DNA of 48,952 nt from an uncultured Pelagibacteraceae bacterium (GTDB lineage Bacteria > Pseudomonadota > Alphaproteobacteria > Pelagibacterales > Pelagibacteraceae): assembly GCA_902522895.1 (NCBI GenBank), contig CABYXD010000002.1:1-48952 (forward strand), in the 5' to 3' direction. Numbering within the stretch: position 1 is the first letter of the stretch; every line of letters starts with the position of its first letter. Positions 14,701-23,294 of this stretch are shown piece after piece. A model generated the notes under the pieces. That model did no database searches, had not been told where the DNA came from, and saw only the letters and a program-made list of their open reading frames with translations. Position numbers and translations under genes: made by a program.

Positions 14701-15654
14701 ATGAATGAGCTAACAACAGACCTTAAATCACTTCATGAGGCTACTTTAAATAACCTCAAAAGTTCAAAAGCAAATAATACTTTAAGAGCTTATAAATCAG
14801 ATTTTAAGGATTTTGGAGCTTTTTGTGTTAAGCATGGTTTAAATTCATTACCATCTGAGCCAAAAATTGTTTCTTTATATCTAACTCATCTTTCTAAAAA
14901 TTCAAAAATAAGCACTTTAAGAAGACGATTGGTATCAATTAGCATGGTTCATAAACTAAAAGGGCATTATTTAGATACAAAACATCCAATCATAATTGAA
15001 AATTTATTGGGAATAAAAAGGGTTAAGGGTAGCATGCAAAAAGGTAAAAAACCTATATTAATCAATCATTTAAAATCAATTATTAATGTAATAGATGAAC
15101 AAAAAATTCAGGAAATTAAGAAACTTAGAGACAAATCAATGATCTTAGTTGGTTTTGGGGGTGGTTTTAGAAGAACTGAACTCATTTCAATCGACCACGA
15201 GGATTTAGAATTTGTTCCTGAAGGGCTTAAAATTACAATCAAAAGATCTAAAACTGATCAATTTGGTGAGGGAATGACTAAAGGACTGCCCTACTTCAAT
15301 AATGAAATCTATTGTCCTGTAGTTAATCTAAAAAAATGGTTAGAAATATCTAAAATAACATCTGGACCTATTTTTAGAAGATTTTCTAAAGGTTCATCTT
15401 TAACTGATAATAGACTAACAGACCAATCTGTAGTTTTGTTAATGAAAGAATATCTAAAATTAGCAGGTATTGAAAATAAAAACTTTGCAGGTCATAGTTT
15501 GAGATCAGGTTTTGCAACAGTGGCAGCTGAGTCTGGAGCTGATGAACGTAGTATAATGGCTATGACAGGACATAAAACAACTCAAATGGTAAGAAGATAT
15601 ATCAGGGAAGCTAATATATTCAAAAATAATGCATTAAATAAAATAAAGATATGA
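14701..15654 (+). CDS. Tyrosine-type site-specific recombinase/integrase
   Basis: 317 residues. An N-terminal SAM-like core-binding domain (about 8-105) contains NTLRAYKSDFKDFGAFCVKHG. The catalytic domain has all key residues: Arg in GGGFRRTELISI, His and Arg in HSLRSGFATVAAE, His in MTGHKTTQ and the nucleophile Tyr in MVRRYIREAN. The protein is complete and should be active. The class occurs on mobile elements and in chromosomal cassettes. Unusually, its TGA overlaps the ATG of a glycosyltransferase gene (ATGA), so it is the first gene of a surface-glycan operon. No attachment site or flanking repeats could be seen. Confidence 0.92.
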   Translation: MNELTTDLKSLHEATLNNLKSSKANNTLRAYKSDFKDFGAFCVKHGLNSLPSEPKIVSLYLTHLSKNSKISTLRRRLVSISMVHKLKGHYLDTKHPIIIENLLGIKRVKGSMQKGKKPILINHLKSIINVIDEQKIQEIKKLRDKSMILVGFGGGFRRTELISIDHEDLEFVPEGLKITIKRSKTDQFGEGMTKGLPYFNNEIYCPVVNLKKWLEISKITSGPIFRRFSKGSSLTDNRLTDQSVVLLMKEYLKLAGIENKNFAGHSLRSGFATVAAESGADERSIMAMTGHKTTQMVRRYIREANIFKNNALNKIKI

Positions 15655-16511
15655 AAACTGATTATGACAATCTACATAAAGATGTAACACTAATAGTTAT
15701 TTCACATAAAAGTAAAAATAAAGTTATTAAATTTTTAGAAAATATATCAGATAAATTTGAAATTATTATAATAGAAAATTCTGAGGACAAAACAATTCAA
15801 AGTGAATTATCAAAAAAAAGGCGAAAAATAAAACTTTACTATACAGAAAATAAAGGATTTGGTAGTGCCATAAATTATGGAAGAACACACGTAAATACAA
15901 AATATTTTTTTTCGTTTAATCCTGATATAATAGGAGTATCAGATGAAATAATTTATGACATTTATAATGCAGCAAAGGAACTTAAGGATGAATTTTCTTG
16001 TATTGGGCCAAGATATCAAGAGGAAAAAAATATCAAACAATCAGATATTAATAAAAAGATTGCAAAAATATCAATTAGCGGAGCTGCAATGTTTTTTAAT
16101 ACAAAAAACTTTGATGAAATTAATGGTTTTGATGAAAATTTTTTTTTATTTTTTGAAGAAAATGATTATTGTAAAAGAGGAATTAAAAAGAAATTATTTT
16201 CTTTCCAGATTAACACTGCAAAAGTTATACATAACATCGGTACATCAGTTGAATATGAAGACAAAAAAGAAAAAGAAAAATTAAACTCTCTTTTAAATTG
16301 GCATTTTATTTGGTCTAAAACCTATTTTAAAAAAAAACATTATGGTACTTTTTTTGCTTATTCGTATTTCTTTATAATCATATTTAAACTATATGCTTAC
16401 AAATACTTTTTTAAGATAATAAAAAAAAAGGAAAGTTTTCATAAGTATAATGATAGACTTGATGCTATATTAACTGCGTTAAATAATAAAAAATCTTATA
16501 AAAGAATTTAG
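15651..16511 (+). CDS. Glycosyltransferase family 2 (rhamnosyltransferase-like)
   Basis: 286 residues. The GT2 core begins at VTLIVISHKSKNKVIKFL and includes YYTENKGFGSAINYG and FFSFNPDI, where NPD replaces the usual DxD nucleotide-sugar metal motif, as in many rhamnosyltransferase-like enzymes. The acceptor-side segment GFDENFFLFFEENDYCKR is typical of this subgroup. Substrate unknown; a role in a cell-surface polysaccharide is inferred. It overlaps the recombinase by 4 bases, and its stop is followed directly by the sulfotransferase ATG. Very AT-rich. Confidence 0.9.
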   Translation: MKTDYDNLHKDVTLIVISHKSKNKVIKFLENISDKFEIIIIENSEDKTIQSELSKKRRKIKLYYTENKGFGSAINYGRTHVNTKYFFSFNPDIIGVSDEIIYDIYNAAKELKDEFSCIGPRYQEEKNIKQSDINKKIAKISISGAAMFFNTKNFDEINGFDENFFLFFEENDYCKRGIKKKLFSFQINTAKVIHNIGTSVEYEDKKEKEKLNSLLNWHFIWSKTYFKKKHYGTFFAYSYFFIIIFKLYAYKYFFKIIKKKESFHKYNDRLDAILTALNNKKSYKRI

Positions 16512-17252
16512 ATGATATTTGAAAATATAGTATTCATTCACATTCCTAAAACTGCAGGATCATCAATTCAAAATTCATTAATAAATAGGCATAAACTTAT
16601 ATATGAAGGAACAAGCTCATATTACGAGCATATTTCAGCGGATGATAATATGACCTTGCCGAAAACAAATATTAAAGCAAAATCATTTAAAAGACATTTA
16701 CCTTTAGAATTAATAAGATTGAGTAAATTTCATGTTTCAAAACCTATTATCACATTTGTTAGAAACCCGTTTAGTCGAGCGGTCTCATTGTATTACGAAT
16801 GTATTAGATCTGAATTTTATCGAAAAGAACTTAAATTAAATGAAAAATCGACATTTTACGATTTCTTAACAAGTATCAATAACGAGCAATATTGGTTCAC
16901 TCTTCCTATGATAGATTGGATTGGTGAAAATAACTTAAAAAAGATAGATTATTTGGGAAAATTTGAAACTATTGATAAAGATGTTTATCTAATAAACAAA
17001 AAACTTAAAATTGATATTAAATTAAAACATCATAATTATAATAATTCTATTGGAAGCAAATACTCTCCATCAAATTATATAAATCATTATAAAAAAGATA
17101 TTACACTCAATTTAGTAGAACAAATATATAAAAAAGATTTTCAAGTTTTTGATTATAGTTTTGAAAATTTTAAGACATTTGAAAAAAAAAAAATTAATAA
17201 ATTATTTATTATTTCAAGTTTAATAAAGAGAAAAATTAGAAATATATTTTAA
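16512..17252 (+). CDS. PAPS-dependent carbohydrate sulfotransferase
   Basis: 246 residues. Near the N-terminus FIHIPKTAGSSIQNSL is the 5'-phosphosulfate loop of the Sulfotransfer_2 family, and ITFVRNPFSRAVSLYYE (about residues 79-95) is the 3'-phosphate site. These enzymes transfer sulfate from PAPS to a sugar hydroxyl. No membrane segment is seen. It begins immediately after the GT2 stop. The C-terminus is basic and converges on the minus-strand GT2 gene with a 7-nt gap. PAPS supply is a puzzle in SAR11, which lacks full sulfate assimilation; whether sulfate activation is encoded elsewhere is unknown. Confidence 0.85.
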   Translation: MIFENIVFIHIPKTAGSSIQNSLINRHKLIYEGTSSYYEHISADDNMTLPKTNIKAKSFKRHLPLELIRLSKFHVSKPIITFVRNPFSRAVSLYYECIRSEFYRKELKLNEKSTFYDFLTSINNEQYWFTLPMIDWIGENNLKKIDYLGKFETIDKDVYLINKKLKIDIKLKHHNYNNSIGSKYSPSNYINHYKKDITLNLVEQIYKKDFQVFDYSFENFKTFEKKKINKLFIISSLIKRKIRNIF

Positions 17253-17259
17253 AAAAAAT

Positions 17260-18144
17260 TTATTTAAAATTTGTGATAAATAAATAAAATTTTAAAAATT
17301 TACATTTAATTAAACCAAAGTAATAGCTAATATTTTTATTTGGATTATCTAAAGAACCTATAAACGGTTTAAAATTAAGTTTTTTTTGATTATTCAGACC
17401 AGCTCTTAAATACTGATTTTCAAAAAAATTTATTGTTATACCCCATTTCTTTAAAAAAATTTTATTTCCTCTGTTTCCCAAGTAAGTAAATAGTCTTTTA
17501 TCTTTTTTACGTGTTGTGATTGAGCCAAAATGATAAGCAAGAGAAGAACCAATACCTTTATAGATTCTTACATTATTTTTCCATAATTTCATTGCAAAGT
17601 CTGTATCGTCACCACCTGTTGGGCTGAACTCTTCACTCCAACCATTAACTTGCCTCCAGGTATCTATATGAACTACTCCTGGGCATTTAGTAGTTCCCTG
17701 AAAATCAAAAGTTTTAATTTTATCTAGATTGTTTAATAATTTTTTCTCATCAAAATTTGAGTATTTGTCACCAGCGTCGAAATAAACTTGTCCTGCTCCA
17801 ACCATTGTGCCAGATATGTAAAAGTTTTTAGTATTTAATTTTTCAATTTCCTCTTTTAGGGGTTTGTCCCAATTAGGGCAATAATAGAAATCATCATGTG
17901 ATATCAAAATATAATCTTTTTTAGAAAGTTCAGATGATTTATTTAATGCTTTTGGCATTCCTATATTATTTTCTGAATATGTAAATTCAAAATTATTTTG
18001 TTTTGCATATTCTAGAGTTCCATCACTCCCTTCATTAATGTGTAAAATTATTTCATGATTGTATAATGAGTTTTTTTTTAAACTATTAATACAAATTTTT
18101 AAATATTCGATATTATTAAAAGTTGGTATCAAAACTGAAAACAT
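17260..18144 (-). CDS. Glycosyltransferase family 2
   Basis: 294 residues with the GT2 start FSVLIPTFNNIEYLKICINSL and the metal/nucleotide motif DYILISHDDFYY near residue 90. GWSEEFSPTGGDDTDFAMKLWK gives the ED-type catalytic region. The C-terminal 60 residues are basic. The substrate is unknown. Its ATG shares one base with the stop of the upstream GT4-CgeB gene, so the two are translationally coupled and probably act on the same glycan. Confidence 0.9.
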   Translation of the reverse strand: MFSVLIPTFNNIEYLKICINSLKKNSLYNHEIILHINEGSDGTLEYAKQNNFEFTYSENNIGMPKALNKSSELSKKDYILISHDDFYYCPNWDKPLKEEIEKLNTKNFYISGTMVGAGQVYFDAGDKYSNFDEKKLLNNLDKIKTFDFQGTTKCPGVVHIDTWRQVNGWSEEFSPTGGDDTDFAMKLWKNNVRIYKGIGSSLAYHFGSITTRKKDKRLFTYLGNRGNKIFLKKWGITINFFENQYLRAGLNNQKKLNFKPFIGSLDNPNKNISYYFGLIKCKFLKFYLFITNFK

Positions 18145-20258
18145 TAATTAATTGATTCCCAAAAAAATTTTTTTTTTGTTCCGATTGTTTTATTAATTAT
18201 GAAATCAGCAACAATAGTTGAATTAAAGTATTTGAAATATTTATCCCTACCCTTTTTTGCAATTTTTTTCCTTAATTTATTATCATTACTAAATTTAGTG
18301 ATTTTTTCTGATAAATCAGATATATTATTGTACATAACAATCTCATCTTTATTGAAAAAATTTCCAATTTTAGTTTTTTCATCAATCATAACTAATAGTC
18401 CGTTTCCTATTAATTGTGAGAATCTATCGCTACTATAATATTTGGCTGCTCTACCTTGACTTAAATTTAATCCAATTTTAGATTGAGAAATAGCTAGTAA
18501 ATAATCATCTGCCCAAATGGGCTGGATACCGTTCATTCCATATAGGTCAAATCTAATATTAGGAGTTTCCTTAATAAGTTTATTTAAGAAATTCTCTCTG
18601 TCATCAAACTTACCTTTTTTTAGAACACCTCTATGAACACCATGACTCATTGCAAAAAATACATCATTATTAAAAAAATCATTATTATAATTTTCTAAGG
18701 TTTCAAACGAGTGATCAACAGGATTTGGTAAATAGTAAACATTATATTTAGTGTTTATTCTTAGAGATTTTGGATCTGTTGTGCAAAAACTTGAATCCAT
18801 TAAATCAATTTTATCCAAGAATCTTTTTTTATTATTTATCCATTGACTATCCATTCTATCTAAGAACCATTGAGACATTTTTATATTAGGATAATTTTTT
18901 TTTATGTATTCAAGTGTGTCTTTTTTAATTAAATCAGCATGACCTAATACTAGAATATCAGGAACATAATTAGATATAACTTCTAAAAGTTTTTTGTTAA
19001 GTCGTTTTGATCCATCCAAATCATTGATATTTCGATAATAACTTACTATGTCTCTATCACTAAATTCAAGTACACTGTGGTTAAGTCTTATGAAACCATT
19101 ATTTATACGTTTTCCAGTATTATAAAATAGTCTGCCATTATGCCTTTCATTAAAGTTTGTTACATGAAGAATTTTAATTTTTTTTATAGTATTATTAACT
19201 AAATTTAATTTATATGATTGAATTAATTCTTTTCTATAAATGTCTATTTTATTTGAAATAAATTTATCTGTTAGATAAAAATTTTTAAATGATTGGTCTT
19301 GAAAATATCTCAATTTTTTTTTATTTTTAATCAAATTTTCAATAGCTAAATAAAGTGTATTAGTTTGTAAATTTCTTAAAATAATACCATTAGTTATGGT
19401 TTCTGGTAATCCACCACGGTTTGATATTATAACTGCACATCCTCTACTGGCAGCCTCTAAACTTGTTCGCCCAAAAGGTTCTTCCCATCTTGAACATGCA
19501 ACGGCTATACTAGTTTTTTTAAATGTTTTTAAGACAGTTTCATGATCTTGAAACCCAAGAATTTTTAAATTTTTATGATTAAAAAATATTTTTTCTCTTG
19601 GTTCATCACCAATAACGATAGCTTTCCAGTTTGAATATTTGTTTAATATACGAGTAACAGCACTTCCAAAAATATCATATCCTTTCGCAGAATTTAGTTT
19701 TCCAACAAAAGTAATTAATTTTTCTTTTTTTTTTAAATCTACTTTAACTTTATTAGTGGATTGATGAATAACTATAAGTTTTTTTGATTTATGATAAAAA
19801 CTTTTTAAATCTTTAAGATATTGTTTTTTTGACCATTCACTATTAAAAACTATTTTTGAACAAACATTTAATAAATGTATTCTTTCTTCTATTAATTTTG
19901 AACCAATCATAGAAATTGGATCATTGTGAAAATATAAAATAATTTTACTATTTAGTTTTGTAAGTTTTTCAATATAATTTGGTCTATTATGTACTTCAAT
20001 TATATCTGAATGAGTGTTTTTTTGTATTTCTAAAAATTTCAAAACATACTGTTTAGAATTACTAGATAATATTTTTTTAGATAAATTTATATTTATGTAA
20101 TTTTTTGATAATTTTTTTTTAAAATCGGTTGAACCAAAAACAGTTATTTCATTTTTATATTTACTTAATTTATTCATAGAATGTACAAAAATGGATACAG
20201 CACCAGGATATGAAGGTGAGTAATTTTCTTTATATGGTAATAAAATTGATATTTTCAT
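18144..20258 (-). CDS. Two-domain glycosyltransferase: GT4 fused to a CgeB-like domain
   Basis: 704 residues with two catalytic units. Residues 1-345 are a GT-B family 4 enzyme: ILLPYKENYSPSYPGAVSIF at the N-terminus and the donor-site motif EEPFGRTSLEAASRG. Residues 365-700 start again at IKILHVTNFNERHNGRLFYN and resemble the CgeB/Glyco_trans_1_2 group, including SQWFLDRMD and a C-terminal DRFSQLIGNGLLVMIDE donor segment. One polypeptide therefore likely adds two sugars in sequence. No membrane anchors. It lies directly after the GIY-YIG gene with no spacing. Substrates are unknown. Confidence 0.87.
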   Translation of the reverse strand: MKISILLPYKENYSPSYPGAVSIFVHSMNKLSKYKNEITVFGSTDFKKKLSKNYININLSKKILSSNSKQYVLKFLEIQKNTHSDIIEVHNRPNYIEKLTKLNSKIILYFHNDPISMIGSKLIEERIHLLNVCSKIVFNSEWSKKQYLKDLKSFYHKSKKLIVIHQSTNKVKVDLKKKEKLITFVGKLNSAKGYDIFGSAVTRILNKYSNWKAIVIGDEPREKIFFNHKNLKILGFQDHETVLKTFKKTSIAVACSRWEEPFGRTSLEAASRGCAVIISNRGGLPETITNGIILRNLQTNTLYLAIENLIKNKKKLRYFQDQSFKNFYLTDKFISNKIDIYRKELIQSYKLNLVNNTIKKIKILHVTNFNERHNGRLFYNTGKRINNGFIRLNHSVLEFSDRDIVSYYRNINDLDGSKRLNKKLLEVISNYVPDILVLGHADLIKKDTLEYIKKNYPNIKMSQWFLDRMDSQWINNKKRFLDKIDLMDSSFCTTDPKSLRINTKYNVYYLPNPVDHSFETLENYNNDFFNNDVFFAMSHGVHRGVLKKGKFDDRENFLNKLIKETPNIRFDLYGMNGIQPIWADDYLLAISQSKIGLNLSQGRAAKYYSSDRFSQLIGNGLLVMIDEKTKIGNFFNKDEIVMYNNISDLSEKITKFSNDNKLRKKIAKKGRDKYFKYFNSTIVADFIINKTIGTKKKFFWESIN

Positions 20259-20525
20259 TTATGATAATCTTTTATTTAAGTAAATATTCTTGATTAAATT
20301 TCTTTTTTTGTAATTTTTTTTTAGTTTATATTCTTCAACCATAGCCACATTTTTTGTTTTATATTTTTTTTTATAAATTAACTTCCAAATATTACCTTTT
20401 GTGAATTTTGCACCTTTTGAATTGTTATGCAATAAAACACGTTTTTTAACATCTTTAGAGTAGCCCACGTATGATATGTATTTGTCATTGATTTTAGATA
20501 AAATCATATAGACATAAAAGGACAT
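20259..20525 (-). CDS. GIY-YIG domain protein (UPF0213-like single-domain nuclease)
   Basis: 88 residues, consisting only of the GIY-YIG fold. FYVYMILSK supplies the GIY-like strand, YISYVGYSKDVKKRVLLHN the YIG motif and following Arg, then GAKFTKGNIWKLIYKK and EEYKLKK with the catalytic-type Glu. Small proteins of this type are common in alphaproteobacteria, but their targets are mostly unknown. Its ATG begins 5 nt after the CCA end of tRNA-Glu, and its stop abuts the GT4-CgeB start. It is either a DNA-mobility remnant at a tRNA or a resident repair-type nuclease. Confidence 0.85.
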   Translation of the reverse strand: MSFYVYMILSKINDKYISYVGYSKDVKKRVLLHNNSKGAKFTKGNIWKLIYKKKYKTKNVAMVEEYKLKKNYKKRNLIKNIYLNKRLS

Positions 20526-20530
20526 AATAA

Positions 20531-20605
20531 TGGCGGTCCCTGGGGGAATCGAACCCCCCTTTGCAGGATGAAAACCAGCTGTCCTAACCGATAGACGAAG
20601 GGACC
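20531..20605 (-). tRNA. tRNA-Glu (TTC)
   Basis: 75 nt with encoded CCA. The acceptor stem GGTCCCT pairs with AGGGACC, the D-arm is GTCT...GGAC, the anticodon loop TTTTCAT carries TTC, and the T-arm is GGGGG-TTCGATT-CCCCC. The anticodon stem GCTGG/CCTGC contains a central T-T mismatch. It lies 50 nt after recJ and 5 nt before the GIY-YIG ATG on the same strand, so it may be processed from a longer transcript. Confidence 0.97.
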
Positions 20606-20655
20606 ATTTTGAGAACTTTTATTTTAAAAGTCATTATTTATCAAGTTTTATTAAC

Positions 20656-22350
20656 TTAAATTATCAAATCATGAATATTTAATTGAAGTGTCTTTTTGTT
20701 ATTCCAATTATTTTCGTTGATTTCGGCTAATACATTTAAAGTTTTTTTATAATTTAGTAAATAATTGCCGACTTTATTATTTATTGAATTAAATGAGATA
20801 GATTTAATTGAAAATCCAGATTTAGATTTAAATATTACTGATAAATGATTACCATTAAGAATATTTGTTTTGATCACTTTAAGGTTCTTAAAAAGAAATA
20901 TTGGATTTGGATTTGATGATCCAAAAGGTTCTAATTTTTTTATATCGTAATAAAAATCCTTATTAATTGCATTAGATGAAACCTCAGCATCATATAAAAG
21001 TTTATGATTATCAAAAGGCACTTTATTTGAAAAATCCTCAAAAATAAAATCTTTAAATTTATCAAGATTATTTTTTTTCAATGTAAATCCAGCGGCCATG
21101 TTATGGCCACCACCCACTTTAATTATATTTTTATCAAACAAATTTTTTATAACACGGCCGATATTGTAATATTCTGTAGATCTAGCAGAACCTTTTAAAA
21201 TATTACCTGAGTTGGTTATAACAATAGCTGGTTTATTAAAATATTCTTTCAAGCGAGCAGCTATGATTCCGATTAGTCCTTCTTTAATATTATAGTTATA
21301 ATAAATAATAATATTCTTATTTTCATTTTCAATTTTTTTAAAATTAATTTCATTAAATATTAATCTTTCAATTTTTTTTCTTTTATTATTTAATTTGATT
21401 AATTCATTAGCTTTGAAATTAACAACATCTAAATTGTCTGAGGATAAAAGTTCTGATGCAAAAGCAGATTTGCCTAATCTTCCTCCAGCATTTAATATAG
21501 GACCAATCAAAAAACCAAGATCATCAACATTCAGTTTATTTTTTTTATTATTCAAAATAAATAATCTATTTAAAGCAATATTTTGATCTATACTAAAATC
21601 TTTAAGTGCTTTAATTGCAATTAATCTATTTAATTTTCTCAATGGCATTACATCACAAATTGTAGCTAACAATACATAAATTAAAAAATTAGATATCTTA
21701 AATTTACTTTTAAATTTTTGAGATAATTGATCTAAAAAAAAATATGTCAAAGTTGTAGCACATAAATAATCATATTTAATATATCCGTTATCTTTTTTTG
21801 GATTAATTATAGAATTAGCTTTTGGAAAAGGTTTGTGAATTTCATGATGATCAATTATTAGTGATTTTATCTTATTATCATTAAGAAATTTTATAGCTTC
21901 ATTAGATGTTGATCCACAGTCTAACATAATTACTAATTTTGGTTTTTTTAAAATCAATTTTTTAAACAATTTTTTACTTGCTCCATATCCATCTTTTTCT
22001 CTATCTGGAATATAAAAAAAAAATGGATGTTTTATGCTTTCAAAAAATCTGATAAAAAGAGATGTAGCAGCGGATCCGTCAACATCATAATCGCCTAAAA
22101 TACATATATTCTCTTCATTCTTAATTGATTTAGTAATTATTTCTAATGATTTTTGATAATCAATATTTCTTATAAAAACATTATTCAAATTTAGATTATT
22201 ATCTATACTACTCAATTCTGTTTGATTAAAATTTCTTGATATTATCAAATTAGATAAAATATCACTAAAGTTATAATCTTGTTTTATTTTTTCTAATAAA
22301 TTTTTATTAACTTTTCTATGTACCCATTTTTTACCTGAAACAGATATCAT
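20656..22350 (-). CDS. recJ: Single-stranded-DNA-specific exonuclease RecJ
   Basis: 564 residues. DHH-family metal motifs are ILGDYDVDGSAATSLFIRF (about 81-99), MLDCGSTSNEA and IIDHHEIHKPFP. The DHHA1 region includes NAGGRLGKSAFASELL and GGGHNMAAGFTLKK, followed by the C-terminal OB-like domain. It degrades single strands 5' to 3' in recombination and mismatch repair. The length is normal. It is 2 nt downstream of glpX on the same strand. Confidence 0.95.
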   Translation of the reverse strand: MISVSGKKWVHRKVNKNLLEKIKQDYNFSDILSNLIISRNFNQTELSSIDNNLNLNNVFIRNIDYQKSLEIITKSIKNEENICILGDYDVDGSAATSLFIRFFESIKHPFFFYIPDREKDGYGASKKLFKKLILKKPKLVIMLDCGSTSNEAIKFLNDNKIKSLIIDHHEIHKPFPKANSIINPKKDNGYIKYDYLCATTLTYFFLDQLSQKFKSKFKISNFLIYVLLATICDVMPLRKLNRLIAIKALKDFSIDQNIALNRLFILNNKKNKLNVDDLGFLIGPILNAGGRLGKSAFASELLSSDNLDVVNFKANELIKLNNKRKKIERLIFNEINFKKIENENKNIIIYYNYNIKEGLIGIIAARLKEYFNKPAIVITNSGNILKGSARSTEYYNIGRVIKNLFDKNIIKVGGGHNMAAGFTLKKNNLDKFKDFIFEDFSNKVPFDNHKLLYDAEVSSNAINKDFYYDIKKLEPFGSSNPNPIFLFKNLKVIKTNILNGNHLSVIFKSKSGFSIKSISFNSINNKVGNYLLNYKKTLNVLAEINENNWNNKKTLQLNIHDLII

Positions 22351-22352
22351 TT

Positions 22353-23294
22353 TTAAATAGGGCTAGTTTTTTTAATTATCTTTTTATAATTAGAATTTTT
22401 ATGTGTAATGAGAGTTTCTGAAGTATAATTCTCATTATTTATTTCTATACCTGATAAAACTTCACTATCTGTTATGCCACTAGCGCAAAAGATGGAATCT
22501 CCTCTTATTAATTCATTCAATTCATATTTTTTATTCAAATCAGAAATGCCCATTTGTTTAGCTTCATTAATATCCTTTTTATTATCAAATATAAATCTCC
22601 CTTGAAAATGACAATCATAAGTGTCTAGTGCAGATGCTGCCAAAACTCCTTCTGGACCTCCCCCTATTCCTAAAAAAATATCTATATTGTATTTAGGCTC
22701 AGAAACATACAAAGCACCAAGTACATCTCCATCAGTTATTAATTTAATATTAACATTTAAATCTTTTAATTCATCAATAATTTTTTTATGTCTTGGTCTG
22801 TCTAGAATACAAGCTGTAATAGATGAAATTTTCTTATTTTTAAAATCTGATAAATTCTTAATATTTTTTTCTAAAGAATAATCTAAATCAATTAAACCTT
22901 TTTCTATTTTTCCTGTTGCAATTTTATTCATATATGTCTCTGGAGCATTAAATAAATTTCCTTCTTCAGCAATTGCCATAACTGATATAGCGCCTGGTAA
23001 ATTATTAGCTACAAAATTAGTACCCTCAACAGGATCAACGGCAATATCTAAATTTGGACCTTTTTTTGTACCTAATATCTCTCCCGTATATAACATAGGC
23101 GCTTTATCTAAAGTGCCTTCACCGATAACAACTTTACCTTTCATATCAATTTTGTTTAATTCAGATCTCATTGAGTCAACAGCAGCTTTGTCAGCTGCAT
23201 TTTTATCTTTTTTTCCTAACAAGTAAGATGAGGCTAATGCTGCTTTCGATGTTACTTTAATAAATTGATCAAGAAATTTATTATTTAATGGCAT
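22353..23294 (-). CDS. glpX: Fructose-1,6-bisphosphatase, class II
   Basis: 313 residues. GEGTLDKAPMLYTGE (about 58-72), DIAVDPVEGTNFVANN with the metal-binding Asp and Glu, ITDGDVLGAL and GIGGGPEGVLAASAL are the GlpX hallmarks. It dephosphorylates fructose-1,6-bisphosphate in gluconeogenesis, an essential direction in SAR11 cells that lack a standard glycolysis. Its start shares one base with the stop of the BacA-like gene (TAATG), and recJ follows 2 nt later. Confidence 0.96.
   Translation of the reverse strand: MPLNNKFLDQFIKVTSKAALASSYLLGKKDKNAADKAAVDSMRSELNKIDMKGKVVIGEGTLDKAPMLYTGEILGTKKGPNLDIAVDPVEGTNFVANNLPGAISVMAIAEEGNLFNAPETYMNKIATGKIEKGLIDLDYSLEKNIKNLSDFKNKKISSITACILDRPRHKKIIDELKDLNVNIKLITDGDVLGALYVSEPKYNIDIFLGIGGGPEGVLAASALDTYDCHFQGRFIFDNKKDINEAKQMGISDLNKKYELNELIRGDSIFCASGITDSEVLSGIEINNENYTSETLITHKNSNYKKIIKKTSPI

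Noticed and set aside
14160-20605. Direct repeat of the tRNA-Glu 3' end marking an integrated element
   Set aside because: I looked near the recombinase for a copy of the T-arm and acceptor end and saw none, so att sites cannot be claimed.
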